Shown: in pieces, positions 8,192 to 18,470 of the stretch
Layout: each line of letters begins with the position of its first letter
Numbering within the stretch: position 1 is the first letter of the stretch
Assembly: GCA_965230065.1 (NCBI GenBank)
Contig: OZ245942.1
Span: 6,510,001 to 6,574,000, forward strand
Length of the DNA stretch: 64,000 nucleotides
Direction of reading: 5' to 3'
Source of the DNA: G965230065 sp965230065
GTDB taxonomy: Bacteria; Bacteroidota; Bacteroidia; Cytophagales; Cyclobacteriaceae
Notes under the pieces: generated by a model
Database searches by the model: none
What the model saw: only the letters and a program-made list of their open reading frames with translations
What the model was told of the DNA's origin: nothing
Position numbers and translations under genes: made by a program

Positions 8192-10066
8192 CTATTTCTC
8201 GATGATAAGCTTGGCTGAAGATTCTTTAAGGGTTTCAATATCCACGGTTTTCATGAAATACAGTCCGGGTTTCAGGTCAGAAACATCTACCGTTTCTAGT
8301 CCGCGAAATACTTTCATTCTTTGGCCGTTGATGTTGTAAATAGCAACGTCTACGATTTTGTTGAAATTAATTTCCCTTGAAACCGGGTTCGGTCCCCATT
8401 TCAGGCTGTTAATTTCTACTTCCAGCTCGTCCAGTCCGGTGATGGCAGACACCACGCCGTCCCAGCCCGTGATGGCATATGTCAAAGAGTTGTTGTACGG
8501 AAAAGGGTTTTCAGAAGAGGGGTGCTGCGAGTTGGCAAATAAGGTTTTCCCATCAGGGGTGTAGCAGGCACCAGTTATTTCAGCTCCCACCGGAACTACT
8601 GATAATCTTGTGAGGTCATCCACTGTAGGGTACTCAATACTCATGTCCAGCATATACATTTCACAAGCCCTGTTTGATACCCCGGCAGGAACACGACCAT
8701 TGGATGTACCATTCAAATCCTCCTGGATTATCATGTATTTTTGCCCGTTTACCATCATCACGTTCAAACCGTCAGGATTAGAAAGGTGCTTGTCAGGATA
8801 AGAGGGGATTTCTGGGGAGTCTTCAAAGAAAGGCCCGCCTTCCAGGTAGGTGGTTACTTTACCTGTGGCAGGATCAAACTCAAGGACACGGCCATAATAA
8901 TCATTGAAAAAGCCAGCCATTACAAAGTCTAATACCTGGTCGTCAGTTTTTGCCTCAAGACGAGGGTGGCGCATTCTCACAGGCTCCAGCCAGTGATAAT
9001 CCAATACACCACCTATTTCTGCCCCTCCTTTAAACCGATCTCCTATACCATCGCGTCCGGTTTCAGTCATATAAATTTTTTCCCCATCGGTGGCCAACCA
9101 CTCCAGGCGGTTAAACATGGTCGCCCCTTTTTTCAGGGCTTCTTCACTGTAATTCAGCATTTCGTCAATAGACATACTGTTCATTTTAACCCAGGGGCCG
9201 TCGGGGCCTTCTGCATCGTGTTTGTATACGTATAATTTACCTTTGGTGAAATCGCCGGGCGTATCGGCTACGAACTTGGTGAATAATCCGGGCGTGGCAT
9301 CCGCTCCGGTGTATACCGTTCTATTATCAGGCATGATTACACCTCCTTCAAAAGGCTGTCGTCCCCAGTTATATTGTTTGCGGATGGCTTTGGCTTCCCG
9401 GGGGTCAATTTCTACCATCCAGTTAAAGTTTTGGTATTTTTCGATAGATTTTCCGGCAAAATCACCCGGAATATCAGTATTGATGGTAAAAGGAGATAAA
9501 TCCCTCAGGACTGCAATATCATCATTACTTCCCCTAAACCACTCTTCGGCTGTCCAGATGCGGCCATCCACGATGGAATTGATGCCACCGCAGTTCATAC
9601 CTGTTTCTCCTACTGTATTTGCGAAATCCACATTGAAGTAATAGCCTGTACGGCCATCTGATAAAGTCTGTTTCACAACGATCAGTGAGTCAGTGGCGGG
9701 GTCTCTTTTTACTTTAAATACCGTCATGCCTCCACCATCACCAATACTATCGTTGGCTACTACCATTTCGTGGTTTACAGAAACCCAACCCAAATCATCT
9801 GAATCAGGGGCAGTATCCGGTGTAAAACCAATAAAATCGTGCCACTGCTTGGCCAAAGCCTCTCCGGGGGCATTGCCATAAGTGGCAGTGGTCTGAACCT
9901 TGTTAGTTTGCCCTACAAACAATATTTGGTGTTTCAACGGAGAAGGAGGAAATACAACAGTCTGGGAGTTCCATGCCGTATCAATTTCCACATCAAAGAA
10001 AAATTGACAAAATCCTGAAGAGGAAAACGTCAGAAGGGCGATAAGTGTTAAATAAATGTTTCTCAT
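8192..10066 (-). CDS. PhoX/DUF839-family secreted protein with T9SS sorting tail
   Basis: 624 residues with a signal peptide (cleavage near GFC-QF). The main part matches the PhoX/DUF839 beta-propeller pattern: GWVSVNHEMVV, MNCGGINSIVDGRIWTAEEW, PFEGGVIMPDNRTVYTGAD and EPVRMRHPRLEAKTDDQVLD. PhoX-type phosphatases use Ca2+ and Fe; whether this one is an active phosphatase cannot be read from sequence alone. The last ~75 residues form a type A T9SS C-terminal domain (VAIYNINGQRMKVF ... LKPGLYFMKT ... KLIIEK), so it should be moved over the outer membrane by the type IX system and processed by a PorU sortase, which is encoded next door. Confidence 0.85.
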   Translation of the reverse strand: MRNIYLTLIALLTFSSSGFCQFFFDVEIDTAWNSQTVVFPPSPLKHQILFVGQTNKVQTTATYGNAPGEALAKQWHDFIGFTPDTAPDSDDLGWVSVNHEMVVANDSIGDGGGMTVFKVKRDPATDSLIVVKQTLSDGRTGYYFNVDFANTVGETGMNCGGINSIVDGRIWTAEEWFRGSNDDIAVLRDLSPFTINTDIPGDFAGKSIEKYQNFNWMVEIDPREAKAIRKQYNWGRQPFEGGVIMPDNRTVYTGADATPGLFTKFVADTPGDFTKGKLYVYKHDAEGPDGPWVKMNSMSIDEMLNYSEEALKKGATMFNRLEWLATDGEKIYMTETGRDGIGDRFKGGAEIGGVLDYHWLEPVRMRHPRLEAKTDDQVLDFVMAGFFNDYYGRVLEFDPATGKVTTYLEGGPFFEDSPEIPSYPDKHLSNPDGLNVMMVNGQKYMIIQEDLNGTSNGRVPAGVSNRACEMYMLDMSIEYPTVDDLTRLSVVPVGAEITGACYTPDGKTLFANSQHPSSENPFPYNNSLTYAITGWDGVVSAITGLDELEVEINSLKWGPNPVSREINFNKIVDVAIYNINGQRMKVFRGLETVDVSDLKPGLYFMKTVDIETLKESSAKLIIEK

Positions 10067-10379
10067 TGTTAGGTTTTGTTTGGTTGAATCTGTGGGCTAA
10101 TTTACAGGGAAGGAAACAGCAAAAAGGAAGGAGTTTTTTTAATTTAATGTTAAGGATTCAGATAAAAATAAAATTAACGTAATACGGCATAAATAATTGA
10201 TTATCAGATATATAAAACCAAATAAACCTACAATAATTATAAAATACAGTGAAGCATTACCGGCATTCCCTCAATATTTTCACCTTAGGGTTAAGAGATT
10301 ATTAAATTATGGTTAAAGTTTAAAAATACACCCTTGGAGTAATTGGGTGATTTTGTCTTTTATGCCTGAAAAACTTCAG
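10067..10379. other. Intergenic region between PorU and the PhoX-like gene
   Basis: 313 AT-rich bases, both flanking genes on the minus strand. A weak hairpin CACCC (10329-10333) / GGGTG (10345-10349), T-rich on the minus-strand side, could end porU transcription. No clear TAnnTTTG promoter for the PhoX-like gene was found. No coding potential was seen. Confidence 0.5.
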
Positions 10380-13300
10380 TCAGTTCACCAAAATTAGCCG
10401 TCCGCTTTTTCGTATCTTTTGACTTTCAGATTGGACAGTTAGTTGATAAAGGTATAGCCCAATCGGAAGCCCGTTTCCATATTGGTCTTTGGCATCCCAA
10501 CGTAGTTGATGTTCAAAGTACCCCTGAGACTCAACGGTTTGAACATATCTTTGCAACTTTTCACCCGTAGCCGTAAAAATTTCAAGCGTCATCATTACTT
10601 CACTTTCAAAGTTCCGGGCTGATACTTTAAAAGTAAATACAGAGGCTGATGGGTTGGGGTAAGCCTGAAACGCTTCTATCATGGGCGTATTTTCATCAAC
10701 AATGGTAAAAGATATTTCCTCTTTTGCCCGGTTATGATGAATATCGGAAGCCAACAAAGTAAGCAGATACTTACCGGGCTGTAATTTTTTCAGTGGAAAC
10801 CGGAGTTCCCCGGCATCATACTGATTGGGCAAAGCCGAATAATACGCATTCAGGTTCCATTCTTCATACGTTTCTTCCCCTTCCAAAATTGCTACAATGC
10901 CATGCGCCTCAGTTTCGGTAATATTGATACCGCTTGCATCGGAAAGGCTTGCAATCAGCGTAGCTTCAGGCAATACAGACTGCTCCGAACGAAAAGCAGA
11001 ATTGTTCAAAAAAAGCTGGATATCTGGTGGTTTGTTGTCGGAAGAGGCTACCGGATTCCCCCCCACTTTTATAGGGGAAGTACCCAATGCATCACCCTGC
11101 CGGGTATCATGACGGGCATATACACTAATTTTTGCTTCCCCTATTTCCCGGCTTACGCTCTTGGGTATGGGAAAAGAACATTGAAACCTGCCATTTTCTA
11201 CTACGGTTTTTCCCCTGAACAGCACATTTTGGCGGTTTTCATAGGTCATCACGGTTTCTGCACCTTCGTCACCCAATGTGGAAATTTGAGTTGCCTTATC
11301 GAGCACCGTGATGGAAGCTTCTCCTGTAAAAGTTGCATCCAACCGGTCGTTGTACTGCACTTCCCCCTGCATTGTAACCTTTTCTAAAGGCGCAACCATT
11401 GAGGTATTAGGCCCCTGGTCATTAATGCTGGTAACTACTATTTCTTTTTCGGGATACGCCAGTTGCATGGACGGGTCTCCCAAAAGTGTAAAATTTCGGT
11501 TTGTAGTGCCTGCAATGCCCGCATTTTTCGTTTTTCTGAAAATATCGCCTAACCGGGGCTTTTTTCCATTTTCAGTTGCGAACAGCTCCCGGTAAAAAGC
11601 CTGACTTACTTCAAATGTTGTATTGGGAAAAACAGGACGTGTAGTAGTAAACAAAGCTATAGCACCACCTTTTGGATGCAATAAAGCCAATTCGGCACCT
11701 GAGTTTCTGTGGGGGTCATCAAAGCGGCCAAACTCGCAGGTGGCCGTCATAAATACCGGCATTTTATATTCATTTTCCCAGGCGTTGATCGTGGATACAT
11801 TCAGGATATTTTCATTAGTCCAGGCGGTTTCCCCTCCGTGGCCGATAAAATCAACCACCAGGCTACCCCTCTCCATCACCTGCTCAATCTTTTTGCGAAC
11901 AACGGGTGAGCCTTTTCCTTTTTCCTGGGGAAAAGCATCCAGAAAAATCCGGTTTACGTTGTACTCCGGATATGCTTCTTCAACCCTGTCTGCCAGAAAA
12001 TCAGACTGTAACTGGTGTTTGTTTTGGTCGCCATCATCGGCAATGAAGGTGATTTTACTACGCCAGTTGCCCAAACCCTCAGGTTGTGTAGCATAACGGA
12101 TTAGTTTATCTACAACAATTTTGGCTTCTTCTATACTTTTTACCGGAAGGCGGCCAATACCGAGGTCCAAATCGTGGGTTAAATTATCTGTGCCCGCATT
12201 TTCTGGCCACTCCCCTTCCCCATCATCCATAAAACCGAAAAAGTCGTCGGAAGCATAACTATGGATATTGTGCAGGGAATGGAAGGACTGATAAGTAGGA
12301 ACAAAATTTGTATTTTGCGTTGCCCTGTTTTTGTAATCATAAGAAGCATCGCCAAATAATAATACATATTTCAGTTTCCCACTGTTTTTGTACAGAAACC
12401 GAATAAAGTCCCGGATAGCAGTAACGTCCTGCTTACCGGAAGAAAATTCATTGTAAATCTGCTTCGGGGTAACCACAGCTACCGTAAGCTTATCGTATTG
12501 AATTCGGAAGTTTGCCAGTCTTTGTGCTTCATTGAGAAATTTACCATGAGATACAATCAGCAATTCGGGAGGTGACAGTGCCTGCAAATTTTGGTTGGGT
12601 ACTTTTTCAACAAATACAGGACGTAGCAAATCCTTTTCCTTAAAGGCAATAAACTCCCGCAATGAGTCTGTGTACGTTTTAAATGAAATTTTACCGTTAT
12701 GGTACTGAAAGTCCTGTGAAATTACATTGGTGGGTTCAGTTATGTCCCAAACCATGAGGTCATCGGGGGCTTCCAGTATCCTGAACTCAGAAATAAATTG
12801 CCCGGTGCTTTCCAACGAGCGAAAATGAAAGGCTTTACCAGAATAAGCTAATTTTTTTTTTGTATTCAGCGTAAAGTCATCGAGATATCCAGCATGACCA
12901 CTACTACTTTGATAAGTAATCTTCAAAGATAGGTCGGCGCTATCAGTAACAAATGAGCTTTCTACCTCCCAGGTGTCATTACCTTCCCTGGCTTTGTAAC
13001 CATACACTGAGGCGTGTGCAGCATTTACCTTTATGATTTTTTCATGTTGCCCATTAAAAGTAAAGATAAACTCACTTGGGTTAACCGATGTTGAAATAAC
13101 CGAAGCAGCTACCTTTACAGGAGCATCACTGATTAAATTTTTTTCTGGTATTGAAAACTGGTAAACACTGTGTTCCTCCGTAAACCTTTCGCCATACCAC
13201 TGCCTTCCCGAACCCACAATATTGGTTTCATCTATCTCATGATGGTAAAAATCATCGTATGAGTTAACTACCGTCCCCCACCAGGTAGGCAGACTTGCTC

Positions 13301-13805
13301 TCGTGGTTATGCGCTTACCTCTTTCTTCGGAAATGGCCAGGAAGTAATAATTAGTATCGGCGTAAATATTTTTAATGACCTTGAAAAAATCAGCCTGTTC
13401 ATCGTAATATGCATTATCCGGCCCTTGCGCATAGAAAAGAAGATAATCATTTTCACCAAACACACTGTCTTGTCCATTATGCACAAACACAGTATTTTCC
13501 TGCAAACCCTGGTATCGGAACGCACTATTAGCTTGTGGCAGCATTTTGCCCCCATTTCCATAAATTTTTAAAGTGTTGGGATTTATCTTTTCGGGATTAA
13601 GCCCCAGGGTACGTAAAAAAGAATGATCTATTTTATAAACCCCGTTTTCGGCTACACCCAACTTATAGAAACTTTCGAAGGATAATACAGATTGGGCAAA
13701 GGCAACAGAAAAAGAAAAAAAAATAAACCCGCAACAAAAAAATGCCGAAAAAATCGGTGGATGAGATAATACCTTATGAATAAACTTTTCTTTGCCGGCC
13801 TTCAT
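10380..13805 (-). CDS. porU: Type IX secretion system sortase PorU
   Basis: 1141 residues. After a signal peptide (about 20-38) comes a beta-rich prodomain, then a gingipain-type C25 caspase-like domain with the catalytic His in VDFIGHGGETAW (about 653) and Cys in MTATCEFGRFDDP (about 689). Beta domains follow, and the last ~90 residues resemble the T9SS C-terminal domain (AYPNPSASVFTFKV ... LPIGLYLYQLTV). PorU cuts off the sorting tail of T9SS cargo at the cell surface and joins the cargo to anionic LPS. It lies upstream of a likely cargo gene. Length fits PorU of other Bacteroidota. Confidence 0.92.
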   Translation of the reverse strand: MKAGKEKFIHKVLSHPPIFSAFFCCGFIFFSFSVAFAQSVLSFESFYKLGVAENGVYKIDHSFLRTLGLNPEKINPNTLKIYGNGGKMLPQANSAFRYQGLQENTVFVHNGQDSVFGENDYLLFYAQGPDNAYYDEQADFFKVIKNIYADTNYYFLAISEERGKRITTRASLPTWWGTVVNSYDDFYHHEIDETNIVGSGRQWYGERFTEEHSVYQFSIPEKNLISDAPVKVAASVISTSVNPSEFIFTFNGQHEKIIKVNAAHASVYGYKAREGNDTWEVESSFVTDSADLSLKITYQSSSGHAGYLDDFTLNTKKKLAYSGKAFHFRSLESTGQFISEFRILEAPDDLMVWDITEPTNVISQDFQYHNGKISFKTYTDSLREFIAFKEKDLLRPVFVEKVPNQNLQALSPPELLIVSHGKFLNEAQRLANFRIQYDKLTVAVVTPKQIYNEFSSGKQDVTAIRDFIRFLYKNSGKLKYVLLFGDASYDYKNRATQNTNFVPTYQSFHSLHNIHSYASDDFFGFMDDGEGEWPENAGTDNLTHDLDLGIGRLPVKSIEEAKIVVDKLIRYATQPEGLGNWRSKITFIADDGDQNKHQLQSDFLADRVEEAYPEYNVNRIFLDAFPQEKGKGSPVVRKKIEQVMERGSLVVDFIGHGGETAWTNENILNVSTINAWENEYKMPVFMTATCEFGRFDDPHRNSGAELALLHPKGGAIALFTTTRPVFPNTTFEVSQAFYRELFATENGKKPRLGDIFRKTKNAGIAGTTNRNFTLLGDPSMQLAYPEKEIVVTSINDQGPNTSMVAPLEKVTMQGEVQYNDRLDATFTGEASITVLDKATQISTLGDEGAETVMTYENRQNVLFRGKTVVENGRFQCSFPIPKSVSREIGEAKISVYARHDTRQGDALGTSPIKVGGNPVASSDNKPPDIQLFLNNSAFRSEQSVLPEATLIASLSDASGINITETEAHGIVAILEGEETYEEWNLNAYYSALPNQYDAGELRFPLKKLQPGKYLLTLLASDIHHNRAKEEISFTIVDENTPMIEAFQAYPNPSASVFTFKVSARNFESEVMMTLEIFTATGEKLQRYVQTVESQGYFEHQLRWDAKDQYGNGLPIGLYLYQLTVQSESQKIRKSGRLILVN

Positions 13806-13916
13806 TGTTCCTTTTTATTCTCACGAAAAGTAGGGAAACAGGCCAAACAAAGAAAAATGCCGCTGTTAAGATATTATTATGTTTTTTGAGAGTTAGGTAA
13901 CAGATATTTAATTTAC

Positions 13917-14372
13917 TCACCAGGTAGTCTTTTTAATTTCCCTGATAGCTTTTAATATATCCCTTCTACTTACCTGCCCAACCAATTTGCCATTGTGCAC
14001 TACCGGGAATTTTCTGTAATTGGTAGTAAGGAATTCGTTGGCAACATCCAGTATGTCATGATCGGCCGTAACAGTTTTCACAACCGGCGACATATAATCA
14101 GCTACTGTTTTATCGTGATAAGGCATGTTGTTATAGCCACTATCAACCAGCAATCGCAAACAATCCTTTTCGGTAAGCATGCCTACAATTTGCCGGTTTT
14201 CGTCCATCACCGGAGCGCCTGTTTGCATATGTTCCAACATAATATCTATCGCCTCATTGATAGTTAGGTCAGGTGATAAAGTAACTTCATCTTTGGCCAT
14301 ATATTTTACAACAGAAGGAAAATCTATGGACCGGGTTTTTGGGGTTTCTACTTTTCTACCAGTAAAATTCAT
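13917..14372 (-). CDS. CBS-domain pair protein
   Basis: The longer frame starts at a TTG (14405), but the ATG at 14372 begins the conserved part, giving 151 residues. Two CBS domains fill it: DLTINEAIDIMLEHMQTGAPVMDENRQIVGMLTEKDC and the second repeat ending PVVHNGKLVGQVSRRDIL. Such stand-alone pairs bind adenosyl nucleotides and act as sensors or regulators. No partner is obvious; it lies divergent from the histidine kinase gene and downstream of no operon. Confidence 0.85.
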   Translation of the reverse strand: MNFTGRKVETPKTRSIDFPSVVKYMAKDEVTLSPDLTINEAIDIMLEHMQTGAPVMDENRQIVGMLTEKDCLRLLVDSGYNNMPYHDKTVADYMSPVVKTVTADHDILDVANEFLTTNYRKFPVVHNGKLVGQVSRRDILKAIREIKKTTW

Positions 14373-14655
14373 GACATTAGGGTTAATGTTAAAATAAAAA
14401 AACAAGCAAAGAATAATGGTATTTTAATGTACTAAAAAATTAGAATATAAGCAAGCACACAAAAAAACAGGAAGTATGCCTTAAACTTTATGTAAAAATT
14501 GGAACCAAGCCCAAACATTGGATCTTTCAGAATAGTTATTCAGTTTTTTATTTATATTTATGCAACTATCACTTAAAATGAATGGTTTATTTTAATGATA
14601 GCAAAAAAGTCGCACGAATGCTATTTTTATCTACTTCAACTTTATTGCGACTGTT

Positions 14656-16326
14656 ATGGAACAATTTTTCAATAAAGATACTGCTAAAACCCTAATTGCT
14701 GAACGTAGCACTGGTTCATTGTTAGAACTATTGCTAGAAACCAGCAAAGTAATTGCTTCTGAGGTGGAGCTTGAAAAAGTGGTACAAAAAATCACAGATA
14801 TAGCCACCGAATTAAGCAATGCTGAATTTGGTGCATTTTTTTATAACAGAAAGTCGCAAGGAAAAGAAAACTATTTACTATATACCATTTCTGGTGTTCC
14901 GAAAGAAGCATTTTCAAAATTTCCTATACCCCGCAATACTAAAATTTTTAATCCCACTTTCACTGGAAAAGGAACGGTAAGGTATGATGATGTAACGCAG
15001 CAAAAAGATTTTGGTAAAAACCCTCCCTATCATGGCCTGCCTGAAGGCCATCTTCCTGTAAAAAGCTACCTGGCAGTGCCAGTAATTTCAATAAGTACTA
15101 AAGAAGTAATAGGGGGCTTGTTTTTCGGGCATTCTAAAGCATCAATTTTTACTAAAGAATCTGAAAAGATTGTGGAAGGCATTGCGGCACAAGGTGCCAT
15201 TGCCATGGAAAATGCCCGATTGTACGAGCAGAAAAAAAACCAGGAAGAAACTTTAAGGCTGACCGTTGAGTCTACAGGCCTGGGAACCTGGGATTTTAAC
15301 CCCCTAACGGGCGAGTTGAACTGGTCAGAAAGGTGCAAGGCTTTGTTTGGTTTGCCACCTGATGCTTTTGTAGACTACAACTTATTTCTCCAAAAACTAC
15401 ATCCTGATGACAAGGAGAGGGTTGATAAAGTGGTGCAATGGGCCCTTAATCCTGAAAGTGGGGGTGAATATGATATAGAATATCGCACCATTGCAAAAGA
15501 CAGGTGGCTAAGAGCAACCGGAAAAGCTTTTTACAGTGATAAAGGCGTAGCAGTTCGTTTTATTGGTACTGTACTAGACATTACTGAACGAAAAAAGAGC
15601 CAGCAAACACTTGAGAAAAAAAGCAGGGAACTGGAATTTGCCAATGCAGACTTGAAAAATTTCACTTATACTTTATCTCATGATATCAGAAACCCGCTTA
15701 CTTCTCTGCTCATGGCTACCTCAATGGCTGAAGATTATGAGACTGTCAAAGAGTATGAAGATATTATGCCCCACATCAGAAGGTGTACTCATAAAATTGA
15801 TAGTATTTTAAAAGGCCTGGTAGCAATCATTCAGGAAGAAGATATCAATGAAAAGGAAGAAGATATTGACATAGCAGAAGTTATCAGTGAAATTAAAAAT
15901 GAAATGGCAGATAAAATCTCAGTATGTGGCTGCATAATTAGATCCGACATTCGTAAAAAAGAGATAAGATTCCTTAAAAGTTATTTCCAGAGCATCCTTC
16001 GTAACTTACTTGACAACGCCATAAAATATGGGTCTCATGAGAGAAAAACCGAAATACTGATTGAAGTGCAAGGGCATAAAAAACATACTGAGTTTATGGT
16101 CAGAGACAATGGCATGGGTATTGACCTTGATGAACATAAAAATATGCTTTTTCAACCATTTAAACGGTTTGCATCTGAGCAGCCAGGAATGGGTATCGGC
16201 CTTTTTATGATAAAACGAATGCTTGAGAAACGAGGGGGCTCCATAAACCTGGAAAGCCAATTGGGCGTAGGCACTACTGTCCGCTTTTTCATTCCACATG
16301 ATTGTTCATATGCAGATGATTTGTGA
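14656..16326 (+). CDS. GAF-PAS sensor histidine kinase
   Basis: 556 residues and no membrane helix, so cytoplasmic. GAF domain at about 30-185 (LEKVVQKITDIATEL ... AVPVIS), PAS/PAC at about 200-312 (STGLGTWDFNPLTGELNWSE ... GTVLDITERKK), HisKA with the phospho-accepting His in LSHDIRNPLTSLL (about 342), and HATPase_c with N box NLLDNAIKYG, G1 DNGMGID and G2 GMGIGLFMIKRM. It should autophosphorylate and pass phosphate to an unlinked response regulator; none is encoded nearby. The signal is unknown. Confidence 0.9.
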   Translation: MEQFFNKDTAKTLIAERSTGSLLELLLETSKVIASEVELEKVVQKITDIATELSNAEFGAFFYNRKSQGKENYLLYTISGVPKEAFSKFPIPRNTKIFNPTFTGKGTVRYDDVTQQKDFGKNPPYHGLPEGHLPVKSYLAVPVISISTKEVIGGLFFGHSKASIFTKESEKIVEGIAAQGAIAMENARLYEQKKNQEETLRLTVESTGLGTWDFNPLTGELNWSERCKALFGLPPDAFVDYNLFLQKLHPDDKERVDKVVQWALNPESGGEYDIEYRTIAKDRWLRATGKAFYSDKGVAVRFIGTVLDITERKKSQQTLEKKSRELEFANADLKNFTYTLSHDIRNPLTSLLMATSMAEDYETVKEYEDIMPHIRRCTHKIDSILKGLVAIIQEEDINEKEEDIDIAEVISEIKNEMADKISVCGCIIRSDIRKKEIRFLKSYFQSILRNLLDNAIKYGSHERKTEILIEVQGHKKHTEFMVRDNGMGIDLDEHKNMLFQPFKRFASEQPGMGIGLFMIKRMLEKRGGSINLESQLGVGTTVRFFIPHDCSYADDL

Positions 16327-16355
16327 AATCGAGAATACGAATACAACTAAAAAAA

Positions 16356-18167
16356 TCACTTATTCGTTGCTGAAGGTGATACCATTAATACACAAGACTC
16401 CAGTGGCTGCAGGGTTATGGGAATTCCGAAATTTCCTTCACTAATAACAATTTTGTCTCCTTCAAACCCGACTATCTGTTCCGAAAGAAGCTGATCAACA
16501 GCCTGATAACTTTGCTCTTCGGACAAACCCATAGCCTGCACAGCTGTTCTCGGGATTTTCAGATTAAACGATATGGCATTTTCCACATCAAAACTGGAGA
16601 CAATGATAAACTGCTCATTGCCCATAAACCTGAGAAAAGCAAAAATTTTATCGGTATACCCTTTTGTATAGTTGCGATTGTGGGGATGCAAATCGTAAAA
16701 ATAACCTTCGCTGAAAGCTTTGTGATGGCTTAGGTTCAATAATTTACTATAAAAATTTCTCAATGATTTTTGAGCTTCATCCAGCATTCCTCCATCAAAT
16801 GCGCCTCCATTCACCCATTTCTGGTGCTCAGGCACACCCCAATAATCAAAAATAGTGGTTCGCCCGTCATCTCCGCTAAACCCACATTCGCCCAAAGCAG
16901 GCTCCCCTACTTCCTGTCCAAAATATATCATCACCGGCCCGAGATGCCACAAGGTGGTTACCACCATGCCCGGCATGGCTTTTTGAGGATTGCCCAGAAA
17001 AAATCGGGAAGCAATGCGCTGTTCGTCATGATTTTCCAGAAAACGGAGCATGTTTTTATTCCTGCCCCGCAAAAACTGCCAAATACCAGGCAGGTGGTCG
17101 GTGCTGCCATGGCCCTGCATGATGTGTTTCAGGGTATCATACAACTGCACTTTGTCATACAAATAGTCAAATTTCCCGAAGTCGATATAGTTTTGATATT
17201 CCTGCGGGTTGTATATTTCAGCAATAAAATCCAACCCGGGATATTGCTTTTTCACTTCAGGAATGACCCAGTTCCAAAATTGTACAGGCACCATCTCGGC
17301 CATATCACAACGAAATCCATCCACATTTTTTCCTGCCCAAAACAACAAAATATCACGCATCTTGTACCAGGTATCCGGAATGGGATTGAAGTAAGTAGCG
17401 CGGTTGCGTACATAATCTACGCCATAGTTGAGTTTTACGGTTTCAAACCAGTCATTTACAGTTGGGCTGGCCGTAAATTGGTCATTTCCGGTGGCTTTGG
17501 CAGGAAATTCTTCAAATTGACCATCTTTGGTAGGGAAATCATGGTTGCCCAGGGAATTGTAATCTCCGGGTACTGTGAAGGGTTTTCCGGGTATGTAGTA
17601 AAAATTATTATTCGGATCAAAGTATTTAGTTTTGTCATCTTCATCTCCTAAATCTACCACGCCTTCTGGTTTGGCATCCGAATGGTAGCTACGGGCTACG
17701 TGGTTGGGCACGAAATCTATGATGACTTTTAGCCCCGACTCATGCGTACGGTACACCAGGACTTCAAACTCCTGCATACGGTTAGGTACATTTTCCGCCA
17801 AATCAGGATTTACGTCATAATAATCTTTGATGGCATAAGGAGAACCGGCCCTGCCTTTCACCACATCGGCATCGTCCAGGGGAATGCCATGTTCTGTGTA
17901 ATCTGTTAACAAAGCATGCTCAATCACCCCGGTGTACCAAACATGGGTAAAGCCCATTTTCTGGATTTCCTGTAAGGCTTTTTTCTTAATATCATTGAAC
18001 TTTCCTACCCCGTTTTTTTCTAAGGTACCGTAGATGGCATTGGTAGTTTTCGTATTACCAAAAAGACGGGTAAAAATCTGGTATAGTACTATCTTTTTGC
18101 CTTCTGATTCTTCCAATAACAAGTTGGGGTCTTGTTGGGCTATGGATGCTATATTGCTATTTTCCAA
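16356..18167 (-). CDS. GH13 alpha-amylase family enzyme, cytoplasmic
   Basis: 603 residues without a signal peptide. The four GH13 signature regions are present: DFVPNHV (about 151), DGFRCDMAE with the nucleophile Asp (about 289), FIAEIY with the acid/base Glu (about 316) and ENHDEQR (about 379). The family cleaves or transfers alpha-1,4/1,6 glucans. Being intracellular, it may work on glycogen or on imported malto-oligosaccharides. The region II sequence (DGFRCDMAE) and long insertions differ from classic alpha-amylase, so the exact specificity is open. It is followed in the genome by a class II aldolase, both on the minus strand, with a repeat element between them. Confidence 0.88.
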   Translation of the reverse strand: MENSNIASIAQQDPNLLLEESEGKKIVLYQIFTRLFGNTKTTNAIYGTLEKNGVGKFNDIKKKALQEIQKMGFTHVWYTGVIEHALLTDYTEHGIPLDDADVVKGRAGSPYAIKDYYDVNPDLAENVPNRMQEFEVLVYRTHESGLKVIIDFVPNHVARSYHSDAKPEGVVDLGDEDDKTKYFDPNNNFYYIPGKPFTVPGDYNSLGNHDFPTKDGQFEEFPAKATGNDQFTASPTVNDWFETVKLNYGVDYVRNRATYFNPIPDTWYKMRDILLFWAGKNVDGFRCDMAEMVPVQFWNWVIPEVKKQYPGLDFIAEIYNPQEYQNYIDFGKFDYLYDKVQLYDTLKHIMQGHGSTDHLPGIWQFLRGRNKNMLRFLENHDEQRIASRFFLGNPQKAMPGMVVTTLWHLGPVMIYFGQEVGEPALGECGFSGDDGRTTIFDYWGVPEHQKWVNGGAFDGGMLDEAQKSLRNFYSKLLNLSHHKAFSEGYFYDLHPHNRNYTKGYTDKIFAFLRFMGNEQFIIVSSFDVENAISFNLKIPRTAVQAMGLSEEQSYQAVDQLLSEQIVGFEGDKIVISEGNFGIPITLQPLESCVLMVSPSATNK

Positions 18168-18227
18168 GGCTGGCTATTTTTTGGCGTAAAGAAGTGAAGC
18201 TTGCATTACAAAAAAGTACTGAAGAAT

Positions 18228-18408
18228 TGTGGTACAGGCAAGACGCCCAATGCTGTCAACCGCGCGACGGACCGTTTAAGCTCGCTCCCAAGGTCTGTGT
18301 CCTCACAGACCTGGTGTTTGTTGGCTGTGAGGACCGAGCCACGGCGGCACAGCCCACGGGGAGGAATTTCCTTAAGTTGACGACATTGGGCAAGACACCT
18401 GTACCACA
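18228..18408. repeat. 181-bp inverted-repeat element
   Basis: Two 33-base arms (18228-18260 and 18376-18408) form an inverted repeat with 25 of 33 positions matched; the outer 11 bases (TGTGGTACAGG) are identical. The core is GC-rich, unlike its surroundings, and holds a perfect inner hairpin, AGGTCTGTG / CACAGACCT near 18291-18312, plus a second related copy, CTGTGAGGACC, at about 18325. It has no credible gene. It may be a MITE-like or REP-like element; no flanking target duplication was established. Confidence 0.6.
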
Positions 18409-18470
18409 GTGTTTTGCATCCGACAAATATATTTATTCGTACTTACAAACAGGGCTTGTAATTCAAATGC

